64,000 nucleotides of DNA, from assembly GCF_003350205.1 (NCBI RefSeq), contig NZ_QLLC01000004.1, positions 62,001 to 126,000 of the forward strand. Direction: 5' to 3'. This document shows positions 44,633 to 54,800 of the stretch, piece after piece. Under the pieces are notes generated by a model, which saw nothing but the letters and a program-made list of their open reading frames with translations, had not been told where the DNA came from and did no database searches. This DNA comes from Brevundimonas bullata. GTDB taxonomy: Bacteria; Pseudomonadota; Alphaproteobacteria; Caulobacterales; Caulobacteraceae. The translations under genes and the position numbers were made by a program. Every line of letters begins with the position of its first letter. The first letter of the stretch is position 1.

Positions 44633-45306
44633 CAGGCCGGCGCCTTCTCAGCCGCCGGCTGGGAGTTCGGAAGCGACTTGATCTTCTTGGCCCGCGAGCC
44701 GTCGTAGAGCGTCGGGTCCGTCAGGACCCGGGCGCCGCCCTCGGGCTCGGAGGTGTGACGACCGACGCGCGAACCCGGCTTCGGCGACTGGCCGGCGGCG
44801 AAGTCGTCGATGATCTGGGCCATCGTCTCGGGCGTCAGGTCTTCGTAATAGTAGTCGTTGATCTGGGCCATCGGCGCGTTCGAGCAGGCGCCCAGGCACT
44901 CGACTTCCTGCCAGGTGAAGCGACCGTCGGCGGACAGGACGTCCTTGTCGCCGATCTTCTCCTTGCAGACGCGCATCAGCTCATTGGCGCCGCGCAGCAT
45001 GCAGGGCGTGGTGCCGCAGACCTGGATCAGCGCGGTCTTACCGACCGGCTCCAACTGGAACATGGTGTAGAAGGTCGCGACCTCCAGCACCCGGATATAG
45101 GCCATGCCCAGCAGTTCGCCGATGGCGCGGATGGCGGGTTCCGAGACCCAGCCTTCCTGCTTCTGGACCAGCCATAGGATCGGGATCACCGCCGACTGGC
45201 GACGCGATTCCGGGTACTTCTTGATCCACCACTCGGCCTTGGCCTTCGTGTCCTCTGAAAAGGCGAAGGATTCAGGCTGTTCCTTGGCGAGGCGACGAAC
45301 GCTCAT
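44632..45306 (-). CDS. nuoE: NADH-quinone oxidoreductase subunit E
   Basis: A 224-residue thioredoxin-fold subunit carrying the [2Fe-2S] cluster N1a. The four ligands lie in [14 protein letters not shown] (the first Cys and probably the second site) and [15 protein letters not shown]. The N-terminal helical part ([18 protein letters not shown]) matches the mitochondrial 24-kDa subunit. It has a Pro/Lys/Ala-rich tail. Its start overlaps the nuoD stop by four bases. Confidence 0.97.
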   Translation of the reverse strand: MSVRRLAKEQPESFAFSEDTKAKAEWWIKKYPESRRQSAVIPILWLVQKQEGWVSEPAIRAIGELLGMAYIRVLEVATFYTMFQLEPVGKTALIQVCGTTPCMLRGANELMRVCKEKIGDKDVLSADGRFTWQEVECLGACSNAPMAQINDYYYEDLTPETMAQIIDDFAAGQSPKPGSRVGRHTSEPEGGARVLTDPTLYDGSRAKKIKSLPNSQPAAEKAPA

Positions 45307-46577
45307 CGGTCCACTTCTCCGAACACCATGTCGAGCGAGCCGAGGATGGCCGACACGTCCGCCAGCATGTGGCCCGTGTTCATCCAGTCCATCGCCTGCA
45401 GGTGGCGGAACCCAGGGGCCGACAGCTTGACGCGGTAGGGTTTGTTGGTGCCGTCCGACACCAGATAGACGCCGAACTCGCCCTTGGGCGCTTCGACAGC
45501 CGCATAGACCTCGCCTTCCGGCGTCTTGAAGCCCTCGGTGTAGAGCTTGAAGTGGTGGATCAGCGCTTCCATCGAACGCTTCATCTCACCGCGGCGCGGC
45601 GGGGTGATCTTGTTGTTTTCGGCCAGGACCGGCTCGCCGGGGCAGTTGCGCAGCTTGTGGATGCACTGCTCCATGATGCGGATCGACTGCTTCATCTCTT
45701 CGATGCGGCAGAGGTAACGATCCCAGCAGTCGCCGTTCTTGCCGACAGCGATGTCGAACTCGAGGTCGGCGTAGCAGTCATAGGGCTGCGCCTTGCGCAG
45801 GTCCCAGGCGATGTCCGAGCCGCGCAGCATGACGCCCGAGAAGCCCCAGGCCAGAGCCTGCTCCTTGGACACGACGCCGATGTCGACGTTGCGCTGCTTG
45901 AAGATGCGGTTCTCAGTGACCAGGCTCTCGATGTCCGCCAGCTTGGCCGGGAACTCGGCGCACCAGCGACCGATGTCGTCGATCAGCTCCGGCGTCAGGT
46001 CCTGATGGACGCCGCCGGGACGGAAGTAGTTGGCGTGCAGACGGGCGCCGCAGGCGCGCTCGTAGAAGACCATCAGCTTCTCGCGCTCTTCGTGGCCCCA
46101 CAGCGGCGGGGTCAGGGCGCCCACGTCCATGGCTTGCATGGTCGTGTTCAGCAGGTGGTTCAGGATGCGGCCGATTTCCGAATAGAGGACCCGGATCAGC
46201 TGACCGCGATATGGCACGTCCAGTTCCAGCAGGCGCTCGATGGCCAGGCAGAAGGCGTGCTCCTGGTTCATCGGCGAGACGTAGTCCAGCCGGTCCAGGT
46301 AGGGAATGTTCTGAAGGTAGGTGCGCGCCTCCATCAGCTTCTCGGTGCCGCGATGCAGCAGGCCGATATGCGGATCGACGCGAGTCACCAGTTCGCCGTC
46401 CAGCTCCAGCACCAGACGCAGCACGCCGTGCGCGGCCGGGTGTTGCGGGCCGAAATTGATGGTGAACTTGCGGTCGTCCATCGCCCGCGCGTGCGGGGTC
46501 AGGCCGCCTTCGTAGTCCTCGAACGGATCGATCGCCTTGGGGGCGGCCGTCGCCGGAGTGTTATTGCCGTCAGCCAT
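45303..46577 (-). CDS. nuoD: NADH-quinone oxidoreductase subunit D
   Basis: A 424-residue 49-kDa-type subunit that shapes the quinone site with NuoB. The N-terminal region [20 protein letters not shown] contains the His of the quinone pocket, followed by [18 protein letters not shown] and [18 protein letters not shown]. The protein ends [20 protein letters not shown] with the conserved C-terminal Arg. NuoC and NuoD are separate genes here, as in mitochondria-like complexes. Confidence 0.97.
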   Translation of the reverse strand: MADGNNTPATAAPKAIDPFEDYEGGLTPHARAMDDRKFTINFGPQHPAAHGVLRLVLELDGELVTRVDPHIGLLHRGTEKLMEARTYLQNIPYLDRLDYVSPMNQEHAFCLAIERLLELDVPYRGQLIRVLYSEIGRILNHLLNTTMQAMDVGALTPPLWGHEEREKLMVFYERACGARLHANYFRPGGVHQDLTPELIDDIGRWCAEFPAKLADIESLVTENRIFKQRNVDIGVVSKEQALAWGFSGVMLRGSDIAWDLRKAQPYDCYADLEFDIAVGKNGDCWDRYLCRIEEMKQSIRIMEQCIHKLRNCPGEPVLAENNKITPPRRGEMKRSMEALIHHFKLYTEGFKTPEGEVYAAVEAPKGEFGVYLVSDGTNKPYRVKLSAPGFRHLQAMDWMNTGHMLADVSAILGSLDMVFGEVDR

Positions 46578-47203
46578 TACTTGGCTCCCGCCTTCTCGTC
46601 GCCCGGCAGGACCGGGGCCGGGTACTCAGCGCCTTCCCACGGAGAGAGGAAGTCGAAGTTGCGATATTCCTGGGCCAGCTTCACCGGCTCATAGACCACG
46701 CGCTTCTGCTCTTCGTCGTAGCGGACCTCGACATAGCCCGTCATCGGGAAGTCCTTGCGCAGCGGATGTCCCTCGAAACCATAGTCCGTCAGGATGCGGC
46801 GCATGTCGGGGTGATCCGAGAAGATCATGCCGTACATGTCGAAGGCTTCACGCTCGAACCAGCCGGCCGACGGATAGACCGACGACACGCTGGGGACCGG
46901 GGCGACTTCATCGGTCGACACCTTGACGCGAACGCGCGCGGCGCGCGTCAGCGACAGCAGATGATAGACCACCTCGAACCGCTCGGCGCGGTCAGGATAG
47001 TCGGCGCCGCAGGCGTCCATCAGCTGCTGGAAGCCGAATTGATCGCGCAGGGCCGTCATGACCGCGACGATGTTCTCGCGCGGGGCGATCAGGGTCAGCT
47101 CGCCATAGGCGACGACGGCCTCGACACCGAGAGCCGCGACCATTTCGGTCCCCAGCGGGGTCAGGGCGGATTCGCGCTCCGCGACGCGCACCAGTTCGCT
47201 CAT
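46577..47203 (-). CDS. nuoC: NADH-quinone oxidoreductase subunit C
   Basis: A 208-residue 30-kDa-type subunit of the peripheral arm. The family signature ERE-AFDMYG is seen as [20 protein letters not shown], followed by [20 protein letters not shown] and the C-terminal [12 protein letters not shown]. It overlaps the nuoB stop by four bases and the nuoD start by one base. Confidence 0.97.
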   Translation of the reverse strand: MSELVRVAERESALTPLGTEMVAALGVEAVVAYGELTLIAPRENIVAVMTALRDQFGFQQLMDACGADYPDRAERFEVVYHLLSLTRAARVRVKVSTDEVAPVPSVSSVYPSAGWFEREAFDMYGMIFSDHPDMRRILTDYGFEGHPLRKDFPMTGYVEVRYDEEQKRVVYEPVKLAQEYRNFDFLSPWEGAEYPAPVLPGDEKAGAK

Positions 47204-47790
47204 CGCTCGATCGTCCCCGTGCGACGGATCTTCTTCTGCAGTTGCAGGATGCCGTACAGCAGCGCCTCAGCCGTCGGCGGGCAACCCGGGACATAGACGT
47301 CCACCGGCACCACGCGGTCGCAACCGCGTACGACGCTGTAGCTGTAGTGATAATAGCCGCCGCCGTTGGCGCAGCTGCCCATCGAGATGACGTAGCGCGG
47401 TTCCGGCATCTGGTCGTAGACCTTGCGCAGGGCCGGAGCCATCTTGTTGGTCAGGGTGCCGGCGACGATCATCAGGTCCGACTGGCGCGGCGAACCGCGC
47501 GGCGCCGTGCCGAAGCGTTCCAGGTCGAAACGCGGCATCGACAGGTGGATCATCTCCACGGCGCAGCAGGCCAGGCCGAACGACATCCACATCAGCGAAC
47601 CCGTGCGGGCCCAGTTGATGACGTCGTCCAGCGAGGTCGTCAGGAAGCCCTGCTCGCCGAGCTCGGTGTTCACCTGCTCGAAGAACTTGTCGTGGATCTT
47701 GGGGTCGTAACCTTCCACGGTCGAGCGCGCAGCCGAGCCGGCGGGGACCAGGGGCGACGCCAAGGGCGACGAAGGCGCAACTATTGCCAT
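47200..47790 (-). CDS. nuoB: NADH-quinone oxidoreductase subunit B
   Basis: A 196-residue PSST-type subunit carrying cluster N2, which hands electrons to quinone. The tandem cysteines are in [12 protein letters not shown], with further ligands in [15 protein letters not shown] and [14 protein letters not shown]. The start is the ATG at 47790 ([18 protein letters not shown]), overlapping nuoA by ten bases; the N-terminal extension is rich in Ser, Ala and Pro. Confidence 0.97.
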   Translation of the reverse strand: MAIVAPSSPLASPLVPAGSAARSTVEGYDPKIHDKFFEQVNTELGEQGFLTTSLDDVINWARTGSLMWMSFGLACCAVEMIHLSMPRFDLERFGTAPRGSPRQSDLMIVAGTLTNKMAPALRKVYDQMPEPRYVISMGSCANGGGYYHYSYSVVRGCDRVVPVDVYVPGCPPTAEALLYGILQLQKKIRRTGTIER

Positions 47791-48158
47791 TCCAGCGCTC
47801 CCTTCTTCCATTCGTAGATAAAGCCGACCGTCAGGACGCCGAGGAAGATCATCATCGACCAGAAGGCGAAGATCATGCCGCCGTGCGACAGGTCGAACAT
47901 CGACACCGCCCACGGGAACAGGAAGGCCACTTCCAGGTCGAAGATGATGAAGAGGATCGACACCAGATAGAACCGGACGTCGAACTTCATGCGTGCGTCG
48001 TCAAAGGCGTTGAAGCCGCACTCATAGGCCGACAGCTTCTCGGTGTCGGGGTTTTTCGGCGCCAGAGCCCAAGCGGCCAGCATGAAGCCGAGCCCCAGGA
48101 CGGCGGCGATCGCCAGGAAAACGACGATCGGGAGGTATTCCAGAAGAAATGCGTTCAT
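47781..48158 (-). CDS. nuoA: NADH-quinone oxidoreductase subunit A
   Basis: A 125-residue three-helix subunit (ND3 equivalent) and first gene of the nuo operon. The quinone-site loop with the switch cysteine is [20 protein letters not shown], and [20 protein letters not shown] follows. The operon promoter should lie in the roughly 210-base divergent gap up to 48368, where I see no unambiguous -35/-10 pair. Confidence 0.97.
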   Translation of the reverse strand: MNAFLLEYLPIVVFLAIAAVLGLGFMLAAWALAPKNPDTEKLSAYECGFNAFDDARMKFDVRFYLVSILFIIFDLEVAFLFPWAVSMFDLSHGGMIFAFWSMMIFLGVLTVGFIYEWKKGALEWQ

Positions 48159-48368
48159 TCGAGCTGCCTCGCCCGCCGAGGGAGGGGGCGGATTCGGGGC
48201 TTCTTAGACCCAACCTCGCCGGGGTTCAAACCCATGTCGGCAAAGGTTTTTGTGTTGCGAGCGGTTCGCAACATTGCGCGCGTTTTGCCGCAGCCCGCAG
48301 CGTTGCCAGTTGCACCGGCGATACGCGTAAATGGCGACTTCCCATACCTCTGTCATCAAGGTCGCAGC

Positions 48369-49978
48369 ATGAGCCTGGCAGCCCGCTTGCTGAACACCAT
48401 CGAGCGCGTCGGCAATCGCCTGCCCGATCCCGTTTTTCTCTTTCTGTGGCTGATCCTTGGCCTGATCGTGCTGAGCCTCGTCGGCGCGGGTCTGGGCTGG
48501 TCCGCCGTCAACCCGGTGACCGGCGACCTCCTGCAGGCCGAGAGCCTGCTGTCCCCCGCCAATCTGGAGCGGCTGTTCATCGGCATGCCGCGCACCCTGG
48601 CCGATTTTCCGCCGCTGGGGATCGTGATCACAATTATTTACGGCGCCTCGGTCGCCGAACGGACCGGGATGTTCTCGACCGCCATTCGCGGCGCCCTGCT
48701 GAACGCCCCGCGATTCATCCTGACGCCTATCGTGGTGGTGACGGGCATGGTGTCGCACCACGCCTCTGACGCCTCCTACGTCGTCGTCATTCCTCTGGCC
48801 GCCGTCATCTTCGCCGCCGCGGGCCGCCATCCGCTGGCGGGTCTGGCCGCCGGATTCGCCGCCGTCTCGGGCGGATATGCAGGCAATCTGTTTCCGGCGC
48901 CAGCGACGCGCTGATTCTGGGCATCACCGAGCCCGCCGCCCACCTGATCGACCCGTCCTACGCCGTCAGCATCGCCGGCAACTGGTTCTTCATCGTCGGC
49001 GTCGTCTTCGTTTTCACCCCCATTGTCTGGTTTCTGACCGACAGGGTTATCGAACCGCGCCTCGGGCCATGGGTCCCCTCCTCCGCCGCCCCGGCTGCCG
49101 CCGAAGAAAAGACGCCGCTCAGCCAAGCGGAAAAGCGCGGCCTGCTGTTTGCGGGCCTGACCATCCTGGCCATGATCGCCCTGTGGACGCTCGTCACCCT
49201 CCTGCCCGGCTCGCCCTTCGTCGATGCCGACGCCGAGCCCGCCCAGCGCTTCAACCCTCTATATCGTTCGCTGGTCGCCTTCTTCGCCCTGACCTTCTTT
49301 GGGGCCGGCGCGGCCTTCGGCGTCGGCTCCGGCTCGATCAAGAGCCACCACGACCTGGTCCGCATGATGCGCGAGGGGATCAGCCAACTGGCCCCCTATA
49401 TCGTCCTAGCCTTCTTCGCCGCCCACTTCGTGGCCATGTTCAACTGGTCGGGCCTGGGGCCCATCCTGGCGGTCAACGCCGCCGCCTCCTTGCGCGAACT
49501 GGCCCTGCCCACGCCCCTGCTGCTGATCGTCGTGGTGCTGGCCTCCTGCGTCTTCGACCTGTTTATCGGCTCTGCCTCGGCCAAGTGGTCGGCGCTGGCC
49601 CCCATAGTCGTGCCCATGTTCATGCTTCTGGGCATCAGCCCAGAGATGACGACCGCCGCCTATCGCATGGGCGACAGCGTCACCAACATCGCCACCCCGC
49701 TGATGAGCTACTTCCCGCTGATCCTGACCTTCGCCCAGCGCTGGGACCCGCGTTTCGGCCTGGGGTCGCTGATGGCCACCATGCTGCCCTATGCCGTGGC
49801 CTTCCTGGTGGCGGGCCTGATCATGGTGGCCGCCTGGGTCGCGCTGGACCTGCCACTGGGACCGGGCGTGGGCGTCCACTACACGCCGCCGCCGCCGGCC
49901 GTCGCGTCACACCTGCCGATGGACGGCGGGATCGCCGGCCCTGTGGCTCCGCCGCAGGCCGCCGCTGCGGCCAAGTAA
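48369..49978 (+). pseudogene. AbgT-family p-aminobenzoyl-glutamate transporter, disrupted by a frameshift
   Basis: The N-terminal third (ATG at 48369, MSLAARLLNTIERVGNRLPD) reads in one frame to a stop at 48912-48914. The rest continues in another frame from about 48894 to 49978, starting with SGASDALILGITEPAA, the sequence expected right after GGYAGNLF in AbgT proteins. Adding one T to the TTT at 48891-48893 restores one frame of about 536 residues. The family exports or imports aminobenzoyl-glutamate and related folate breakdown products or sulfonamides, with about 13 membrane helices. The remaining sequence is well preserved, so this is a recent mutation, a sequencing error, or much less likely programmed frameshifting. 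Confidence 0.85.
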
Positions 49979-50020
49979 CGGAGGTCTCGCGATCTTTTCA
50001 GTTATCCACAGCCGGATCGC

Positions 50021-50050
50021 TTGACAGTAACCGGCCTCCCCGCCTAAACG
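50021..50050 (+). promoter_or_regulatory. Candidate promoter of the tRNA-Asp gene
   Basis: A perfect -35 TTGACA (50021-50026) is followed by a weaker -10 TAAACG (50045-50050) after 18 bases, in the 111-base gap ahead of the tRNA. The tRNA begins 40 bases past the -10, leaving a short leader. Confidence 0.5.
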
Positions 50051-50089
50051 ACGCCCCTCGCCGGGACGCATGGCTTCCCAGCGAGCAAC

Positions 50090-50166
50090 GCGGGTGTAGC
50101 TCAGTTGGTTAGAGTGCCGGCCTGTCACGCCGGAGGTCGCGGGTTCGAGTCCCGTCACTCGCGCCA
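50090..50166 (+). tRNA. tRNA-Asp (anticodon GTC)
   Basis: A complete 77-base cloverleaf. The acceptor stem GCGGGTG pairs with CACTCGC (one G-T pair). The D-arm includes AGCTCAGTTGGTTAGAG, the anticodon loop is CTGTCAC with GTC at the anticodon, and the T-arm has GGTTCGAGTCC. The CCA end is encoded (50164-50166). It is read on the plus strand between the AbgT gene and a convergent glycosyltransferase gene. Confidence 0.97.
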
Positions 50167-50190
50167 TTCTCTTCAGCGAAGAGAATGGCG
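50162..50190 (+). terminator. Hairpin overlapping the tRNA-Asp 3' end
   Basis: A perfect 13-bp inverted repeat (50162-50174 with 50178-50190, loop AGC) begins within the last bases of the tRNA, so its left arm includes the encoded CGCCA end. No T-run follows. It may serve as transcript end or 3' processing signal. Confidence 0.5.
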
Positions 50191-50258
50191 CACACCGCCC
50201 CCCATTACATTCCTAGACATAGTCAGCAGGCATAACGCCGTGCGCCGCCGTCGCGCCG

Positions 50259-51509
50259 CTAGTTCAGCGGCGCGACCTCCTGCGGCATGACGAACTCGGA
50301 CCGACCGCTCAGCTCGCCATAGAGCATCGACAGGTCCTCGAAGACGCGGTTCCAGGCGAACTGCTCGACCATCTTCACCCGCGCCGCCCGACCCAGAGCC
50401 TCGACGTCGCGCGCGAACAGAGCCTCGATAGCCTCGGCGTAGTCGGCCGGGTCGGCGGAAACCGCCAACTGCCCCACGCTCGAATCCACCGTCTCGGCCA
50501 CCCCGCCGGCGTTGACCCCGACAACTGGCCGGCCACAGGCCATGGCCTCCAGCACGATCAGACCGAACGGCTCCTTGTCGTTGGCGTGAACAAAGGCGTC
50601 GCAGCTGGCGATGATCCGCGCCACGGCCTTGGGGTCCTTCTCATAGGGCAGCGAGATCACGCGATCTTCGGGCGGCATCCCTGCCCCGGCGCCGACCAGC
50701 ACCAGATGATAAGGTGCGCCCAGGCGCTGCACGGCGTCGATCAGGACATCGACGTTCTTCTCCTTGGCCGGGCGCCCGGCGAAGCACAGCAGGCGCGCGT
50801 CCGCGCCTAGGCCCAGCTTCTTCAGCAGCCAGTCGCGATCCCGGCGATCCGGGCGGAAGGTGTCGACCTCGACGCCCAAGGGGCGAATCACGATGCCGCC
50901 GACGCCCGCTTCCTCCAGCCGCCGCGCGATGAAGCGGCTGGGCGAAACGACGCGGTCGAATTGCGAAAACAGTTTAGCCCAGCGCTTCTCGACCGGCTTC
51001 TTGGCCCATTCGCCGAAATGCAGCGCCGCCAGGCCGGCCGGGTCCGAGTGGCAGAAGCCGACGACCGGACAACCGGCGCGTTGCCCCGCCTCCAGAGCGC
51101 CCTGCCCCGGCGTATAGGGGTCGCCGGCCTCGATCACGGCCGGGTTCATCGACGCCACCCAGGCCCCCCAGCGCCGCACCGAACTGGGCCAGCGATAGCC
51201 GTCGCCGAAGGGCAGCTTGGCCGCATGAAGCTGGACGACGCCGTCCGCCCCCGCCCGGTGCTTGGCGCCCGGAACCACAAGCGTGTGGGCGACCGAAGGC
51301 CGATTCGCCTCCAGCCACGCCTTCTTGGACAGCAGATAGCGCTTCACCCCGCCCGAGCGGGGCGCAAACAGCATGGTGGTGTCCACCAGACGCGGCCGCG
51401 GATCAGAGGTCGAAGCCTTCAGTATCCTAAGCGTTTCAGCGACTTCTTCGTCCAGCCCTGGGATCAGGCGCAGTTCGCCTTCCTGAACATCGATATCGCT
51501 CATAGTCAT
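50259..51509 (-). CDS. Glycosyltransferase family 4 protein
   Basis: A 416-residue GT-B enzyme. The N-terminal acceptor domain contains TTMLFAPRSGGVKRYLLSKK. The C-terminal nucleotide-sugar domain contains LLCFAGRPAKEKNVDVLIDA and the E-x7-E type motif EPFGLIVLEAMACGRPVVGV with NAGGVAETV. GT4 members transfer mannose, glucose and other sugars to lipids or polysaccharides; donor and acceptor cannot be told here. The start at 51509 (MTMSDIDVQEGELRLIPGLD) is preferred; in-frame extension to 51641 gives an Arg-rich, unlikely N-terminus. Confidence 0.85.
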   Translation of the reverse strand: MTMSDIDVQEGELRLIPGLDEEVAETLRILKASTSDPRPRLVDTTMLFAPRSGGVKRYLLSKKAWLEANRPSVAHTLVVPGAKHRAGADGVVQLHAAKLPFGDGYRWPSSVRRWGAWVASMNPAVIEAGDPYTPGQGALEAGQRAGCPVVGFCHSDPAGLAALHFGEWAKKPVEKRWAKLFSQFDRVVSPSRFIARRLEEAGVGGIVIRPLGVEVDTFRPDRRDRDWLLKKLGLGADARLLCFAGRPAKEKNVDVLIDAVQRLGAPYHLVLVGAGAGMPPEDRVISLPYEKDPKAVARIIASCDAFVHANDKEPFGLIVLEAMACGRPVVGVNAGGVAETVDSSVGQLAVSADPADYAEAIEALFARDVEALGRAARVKMVEQFAWNRVFEDLSMLYGELSGRSEFVMPQEVAPLN

Positions 51510-51812
51510 TGAGGCGTTTTCTCCAGATCTCGACGCCGCAACGCGGTTGGATCGGCTTTGGATGCGACGCGCGCGTTTGGAACTCACCATGAATCGCCCG
51601 TAGACCCGGAAACGGCTCCGCTCAAGCATCCTTTTCCACAACCCACGGCGGGGGCTTGAAAATGACGACGTTCAGCTGCGGTTCACCTGGGCCTGCCTAC
51701 GCCGGGCCTTGCAATCGCCTCAAATTCGAGAAACTTGGGGCATGGCGACGCCGAGCCTGATAGACGGACGGCTGGCGTCGTTGCGCGTGTGTCCACGAGG
51801 GGTTTCTAACTA
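51510..51812. other. Intergenic region between glycosyltransferase and autotransporter genes
   Basis: These 303 bases separate divergent genes. The autotransporter ribosome-binding site GAGGGG (51797-51802) lies ten bases before its ATG. A GTTC-N7-GTTC match (51670-51684) resembles a LexA box but could be chance. No confident promoter or gene was seen. Confidence 0.5.
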
Positions 51813-54800
51813 ATGCGTATTCTGCTCGCGACCGCAGTGGCGATCGCTCCCTTGATGGTCGCCGTCGGCGCTCAGGCGCAAACGACGCCGACGCCCGAGA
51901 CCGTGATCTCGACGGCGCGCACCACGCCGATCTCCACATCGACCGCCAAGGCCGGAGCGCCTGACAATATCCGCCTGGACAAGGACGGCTCCATCGCCGT
52001 GACCAGCGGATCGGCGATCACCGTCGATTCCAGCAACAACGTCGATCTGGACGCCGGCTCCTCCATCAAGATGGAAAAGGCCGCCGATGGCGCGACCGGT
52101 ATCCTGGTGCAGGGCGGTAACACCGCCAATGTCACGGTCGGCGGCGCGATCACCATCACCGACTCGATCGAAGAATACACCGACACCGACAAGGACGGCG
52201 ACCTGGACGGTCCCTTCGCCAGCGGCGCCAACCGCTATGGCGTCCGTGTCTCGGGTGCGACGCCCCTGACCGGAAATATGCTGGTCGAAGCCAGCGGGTC
52301 CATCAAGGTCGAGGGCAACAACTCCGCAGGCGTCGCCATCGAAGCCCCCTTGGTCGGCAACCTGACCAATCTTGGCACGATCGGCGTGGTCGGCGACAAC
52401 AGCTACGGCGTCCATGTTACGGGCCCAGTGACCGGCAACGTCGCCATCCTGGGCAGCATCTCCGCCCAGGGTGAGAACGCCACCGGCGTCGCTCTTGATG
52501 GCGACGTCCAGGGCTCGGTCAAAATCCAGGGTGCCATCTCCACAACGGGATATCGCTACACCACGCCCCCTACGGCCAAGCCGACAACGGGCGACGTCAA
52601 GAACGAAACCCTCTATCTTGAAGACTTGGACGCCGATGACCTGCTGCAAGGCGGTCCGGCCGTGCGGATCGCAGGCGACGTCACCGGCGGCGTGGTGTTT
52701 GACACCGGCCCTCAGTATCTGAAGGGCGGCGTTGAAGGCGACGACGACGGCGACGGCGTCAAGAACGGCGACGAAGACGACGACGGCGACGGCGTCAAAA
52801 ACCGTGAAGACACAGACCGCGACGGCGACGGCCTTCCCGATGCTTCCGAGGGCACCGCGACCATCAAGTCGTACGGCGGCGCGCCCGCTGTTCTGGTCGG
52901 CTCCAGCACCAGCGCCATCACCCTGAACGCGGTCGGAACAGGCGACAACGCATATGGTCTGATCAATCGCGGCTCCATCGAAGCCTCGGGCGTTTACGCA
53001 GGCGTCAACGCTCAAGGGCTTCGGATCGGGGGAACCGGCCAAGCGGTCACGGTTGAAGGCGGCTTCTTCAACTCCGGTACTGTTGCTGCGAGCGCGCTCA
53101 ACGCAAACAGCACCGCCGTCCGGATCGGCGCCGGCGCCGATTTGCCGACCTTGGTCAACAAGGGAACGATCCAGGCGACCGCCGTCTCCGATGGCGTGCA
53201 CACGGTTTCCGGCGTCCTGATTGAAGCTGGCGCTTCCCTGCCTTCATTTGAAAATTCTGGTCAGATCACTGCGGGCGTCGGCGGTTCCAAGACCGATGCA
53301 GTGGCGATCAGGGATGACTCCGGCACGCTGAGCAGCTTCCGCAACACGGGCGTGATCGCCTCCGGCATTAGCCCCACGGCCGATATCGACCAGACCGGCA
53401 AGGCCGTCGCCGTCGATCTCAGCAAGAACACCACGGGCGTCTCCTTCATCCAGGACGGCGTCGTCGTACCTGGCACGGAATTGCCCGATGCCGACAAGGA
53501 CGGCGTGCCGGACAGCAAGGAACCGGCCATCCAGGGCGAGATCCGCCTGGGCTCCGGCGCCGATGTGCTGGACATCCGCAACGGCATGGTCACGGGCGAC
53601 ATCTCGTTCGGCGCCGGCGCTGACACGCTGTCCATCTCGGGCGGCGCCGTTGTGACCGGAAAGCTGTCGAACGCCGACGGTCTGCTGGACATCAACATCT
53701 CCAAGGGCACGCTCGACGCACGCCACTCCGGCCAGCTGGCAGTGACCGGCCTCAACGTCGGCGCGGACGGCGCGCTGATCGTGACGCTGGACCCCGCCAA
53801 CGGGACCTCCGGCGGCTTCAAGGTCAACGGCGCCGCCGATATCGCGACCGGCGCAGATCTGGGCGTTCGCTTCAACTCCCTGATCCAGACCGAAACCCGC
53901 TTCACCATCATCGACGCCGACACCCTGAACGCCGGCACGATTGACCCCGACGCGGTCCAGGCCAACTCGCCCTACGCTTTCGTCGTGAAAACCGGCGTCG
54001 ACGCCGCCGCCGGCGACATCTACGTCGATGCTCGTCGACGCACTGCGGAAGAAGCCGGCATGATCGGCGTGGAATCCGCCGCCTATGACTCGATCTACGG
54101 CGCCCTGGGCCAGAACGAAGCCATCCGCAACGCCATCCTCAACCAGACAGGCCGCGACGGCTTCTTCGACATCTACGAGCAGATGCTGCCCGACCACTCG
54201 GGCGGCCCCCTGCTCTCCCTGGCCAGCGGCGTTGATGCTGTGACCCGCGCCCTGACCGGCCGCAACGCCTCGGCCGCGCCGGGCGAGACCAGCGCCTGGG
54301 TTCAGGAAATCAACTTCTACGCTGACAAGGACAAGACCGACTCCTACGGCTTCCGTTCGGAAGGCTTCGGCGTCGCCGGCGGCGTCGAACGCGGCACCAG
54401 CATGGGCGCCATCGGCCTGTCCGCCGCCTTCACCTCGTCCGACCTGGAAGACCCCGAAGCGGCCGCTGAGGAAGTCCTGTCGGCCAATCTGCTGGAGCTG
54501 GGCCTCTACTGGCGCGCCCAGGGCCAGTACTGGACGACCTGGGCGCGGGCTGCGGGCGGCTACGCCTCGTTCAACGCCACCCGCAAACTGGTCGCTGACG
54601 GTCTGAACCTGAAGAACGAGTCCGACTGGCATGGCTTCACCCTGGCTGCTGCCGGCGGCGCTTCGTACGAACGCAACTTCGGTCGCCTGAACGTCCGCCC
54701 CGAAATCTACGGCGAGTATTTCTCGCTGAGCGAAGACGCACGCACCGAACAGGGCGGCGGCGACGGGTTCGATCTCGATATCGAAGAACGCGACGGCCAT

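Noticed and set aside
48885..48900. Programmed frameshift in the AbgT gene
   Set aside because: No strong slippery heptamer or downstream stimulator was recognised and the family is not known for recoding, so mutation or sequencing error is simpler.
50090..50190. tRNA-Asp as an integration site for a genomic island
   Set aside because: No integrase gene or direct repeat of the tRNA end was found downstream; the next genes look ordinary.
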